Shown here: piece by piece, positions 62,348 through 64,000 of the stretch
Numbering within the stretch: the first letter of the stretch is position 1
Layout of the letters: every line of letters starts with the position of its first letter
Source: Streptomyces tanashiensis
Lineage (GTDB): Bacteria; Actinomycetota; Actinomycetes; Streptomycetales; Streptomycetaceae
Assembly (NCBI RefSeq): GCF_014648895.1
Contig: NZ_BMRZ01000012.1
Coordinates: 1-64,000, forward strand
Length of the DNA: 64,000 bases
Direction of reading: 5' to 3'
The notes under the pieces: generated by a model
Told to the model about the DNA's origin: nothing
Database searches by the model: none
Seen by the model: only the letters and a program-made list of their open reading frames with translations
Translations under genes and position numbers: made by a program

Positions 62348-63495
62348 GAGCTGTACGCGCTGTTCTCGTGCACGTACTCGGCCGTCAGATCGTTGGTCCA
62401 GATGACGGCGGAGGAGTCGCCGGAGCGCAGATCCACGGTGACGGTGATGCGGCGGTCCGACAGGTCGACCTTGTCGCGCGCCTCGCCCTCGGCACCGTCT
62501 CGGCATATCCAGACGCCGTTGATGGCCACATCGAGGCGGTCGGGGTCGAAGACGGCCGACGTGGTGCCGATCGCCGACAGCACCCGGCCCCAGTTCGGGT
62601 CCTCGCCGTGCAGCGCGCACTTGAGGAGGTTGTTGCGGGCCACGGCGCGGCCGACCTCGACGGCGTCGTCCTCCGAGGCCGCGCCGACGACCGCCACCTC
62701 GATCTCCTTGGAGGCTCCCTCGGCGTCCGCCACCAACTGGAGCGCCAGATCCCGGCACACGGCCTGCACGGCTCCGGCGAGCTCCGCGGGCTCCGGTACG
62801 ACGCCCGAAGCGCCCGAGGCCAGCAGCAGCACGGTGTCGTTGGTGGACATGCAGCCGTCCGAGTCGACCCGGTCGAAGGTCGTGCGCACCGCCTCGCGCA
62901 GTGCCGAGTCGAGCACGTCGGCGCCGGCGTCGGCGTCCGTGGTCAGGACGACGAGCATGGTGGCCAGGCCCGGGGCGAGCATGCCCGCGCCCTTGGCCAT
63001 GCCTCCGACCGTCCAGCCGGCACCGGTGGCCACGGCCGTCTTGTGGACCGAGTCGGTGGTCTTGATCGCGACGGCCGCGTCCTCGCCCCCGTCCGGCGAC
63101 AGCCGGTCCGCGGCGGCGGCGATGCCGGCCGTCACCCGGTCCATCGGCAGCCGTACGCCGATCAGGCCGGTCGAGCACACGGCGACCTCGTCCGGGGCCG
63201 TGTCCACGGCCCGCGCGGTGTGCTCGGCCATCGCCTGTGCGTCGTCCGCTCCCCCGGGCCCGGTGCAGGCGTTCGCGCCGCCGGAGTTGAGCACCACGGC
63301 GGAGATCCGTCCGTCGGCGAGCACGCGGCGGGACCAGCGGACGGGCGCGGCCTGCACGCGGTTCGAGGTGAAGACGCCGGCGGCGGTGCGCGACGGTCCT
63401 CGGTTCACGACCAGGGCCAGGTCCGGATCTCCGGACTCCTTGATGCCGGCGGCCAGTCCGCAGGCGAGGAATCCAAGGGCGGCGGTCACACTCAC
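62344..63495 (-). CDS. argJ: Bifunctional glutamate N-acetyltransferase / ornithine acetyltransferase
   Basis: A 383-residue Ntn-hydrolase-like enzyme. The autocleavage and nucleophile region is GGMAKGAGMLAPGLATMLVVLTTDA (Thr of ATML), and the C-terminal part has NLLKCALHGEDPNWGRVLSAIG. It transfers the acetyl group from N-acetylornithine to glutamate, releasing ornithine and recycling the acetyl group. The GTG start at 63495 overlaps the argC stop. With NAGS, it gives the cyclic ornithine pathway. Confidence 0.93.
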   Translation of the reverse strand: MSVTAALGFLACGLAAGIKESGDPDLALVVNRGPSRTAAGVFTSNRVQAAPVRWSRRVLADGRISAVVLNSGGANACTGPGGADDAQAMAEHTARAVDTAPDEVAVCSTGLIGVRLPMDRVTAGIAAAADRLSPDGGEDAAVAIKTTDSVHKTAVATGAGWTVGGMAKGAGMLAPGLATMLVVLTTDADAGADVLDSALREAVRTTFDRVDSDGCMSTNDTVLLLASGASGVVPEPAELAGAVQAVCRDLALQLVADAEGASKEIEVAVVGAASEDDAVEVGRAVARNNLLKCALHGEDPNWGRVLSAIGTTSAVFDPDRLDVAINGVWICRDGAEGEARDKVDLSDRRITVTVDLRSGDSSAVIWTNDLTAEYVHENSAYSS

Positions 63496-64000
63496 GGAGC
63501 CACTCCATTCGTGGGCAGGCCCAGCCGTTCCGGCAGGCCGAGGGCGATGTTCATGCTCTGCACCGCGCCACCCGCGGTGCCCTTCGTCAGGTTGTCGATG
63601 GCGCTCACGCAGACCAGCCTGCGGGCGTCGGTGTCCACGGCGATCTGCACCTGGGCGGTGTTCGTGCCGAGCACGGCGGCGGTGGAGGGCCATTGGCCCG
63701 CGGGCAGCAGCCGCACGAACGGCTCGCCGGCGTACGCGGTCTCGTACACGGCGCGCACCTCGTCCTTTGCTGTCGTGGCCGAAGTGCCCTGGCGCAGCCG
63801 GGCGGAGCAGGTGGCGAGGATGCCTCGGGGCATGGGCGCGAGAGTCGGTGTGAAGGAGACGGTCACGCGCTCGCCCGCCACGCGGGACAGGTTCTGCACC
63901 AGCTCCGGGGTGTGGCGGTGACCGCCTCCGACCCCGTACGGGCTCATGGAGCCCATCACCTCCGCGCCGAGGAGGTGCGGTGTGAGTGACCGCCCGGCAC
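63492..64000 (-). CDS. argC: N-acetyl-gamma-glutamyl-phosphate reductase (partial)
   Basis: The C-terminal ~169 residues of ArgC; the N-terminus with the Rossmann motif lies beyond the right edge. Visible: SLTPHLLGAEVMGSMSPYGVGGGHRHTPEL (catalytic His region), RVTVSFTPTLAPMPRGILAT, and SAIDNLTKGTAGGAVQSMNIALGLPERLGL, which is the family end. It reduces acetylglutamyl phosphate to the semialdehyde. It is upstream of argJ with overlapping stop/start. Confidence 0.93.
   Translation of the reverse strand, partial: AGRSLTPHLLGAEVMGSMSPYGVGGGHRHTPELVQNLSRVAGERVTVSFTPTLAPMPRGILATCSARLRQGTSATTAKDEVRAVYETAYAGEPFVRLLPAGQWPSTAAVLGTNTAQVQIAVDTDARRLVCVSAIDNLTKGTAGGAVQSMNIALGLPERLGLPTNGVAP

Noticed and set aside
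61403..63508. argB-argJ fusion suggested by a 701-codon frame
   Set aside because: The argB frame merely stays open through argJ; separate overlapping starts (GTGA) are present.
1..64000. CRISPR arrays, tRNA/rRNA genes and complete insertion sequences
   Set aside because: I looked for regularly spaced repeats, tRNA arms and transposase motifs and found none I could support.

Overview
This is high-GC actinobacterial chromosome, almost certainly Streptomyces. Codon use is strongly GC3-biased, GTG and TTG starts are frequent, genes overlap by four bases (GTGA/ATGA), and the gene content is typical of Streptomyces: a LitR-type B12 photoreceptor regulator, an AfsR-like STAND regulator, DmdR-type iron boxes and a coelichelin gene cluster. 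The window looks like accessory or chromosome-arm DNA, with many regulators and several decaying genes.

Left part (1-16.3 kb): a partial alpha/beta hydrolase, an AraC regulator, an HSL-type esterase, and an XRE/NB-ARC/TPR regulator. These are followed by two acetyltransferase genes (one internally deleted), a DUF1304-TetR operon with a nested palindromic operator, an aldo/keto reductase with a MerR-style promoter, and an end-truncated secreted-protein relic. Next come a divergent MarR/nitroreductase pair with an MFS exporter, a small membrane protein, a HU-helix protein with a Lys/Ala-rich tail, and a translationally coupled pair of putative 2-oxoglutarate/Fe(II) oxygenases.

Middle (16.3-34.4 kb): an HAD-like protein and a large membrane-anchored protein precede a light/oxidative-stress island. 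The island holds litR, then DUF1295, a cyclopropane-synthase-like methyltransferase, DUF1365 and an FAD oxidoreductase in a coupled operon, then phr photolyase, divergent from an ECF sigma factor, and an SDR/SRPBCC protein. Further right are a small Cys-motif protein, a DUF4097 protein, an SDR, an M20 peptidase with an altered metal site, a Rieske oxygenase and an iron-boxed MarR regulator.

Right part (34.4-64 kb): a complete coelichelin siderophore cluster, cchA to cchK. It encodes a formyltransferase, ornithine N5-hydroxylase, FecCD permeases, ATPase, binding lipoprotein, two half-ABC exporters, a trimodular NRPS, an esterase and an MbtH-like protein. The three adenylation codes read from the translation are DINYWGGIGK, DFWNVGMVHK and DMENLGLINK, which fit formyl-hydroxyornithine, threonine and hydroxyornithine. 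Iron boxes lie in front of the siderophore transcription units. The right flank is decaying (deleted amidohydrolase, frameshifted phosphopantetheinyl transferase) and then leads to an iron-boxed N-acetylglutamate-synthase-like acetyltransferase facing an argCJBD operon. Together these suggest a local, partly iron-controlled ornithine supply for coelichelin, which consumes three ornithines per molecule.
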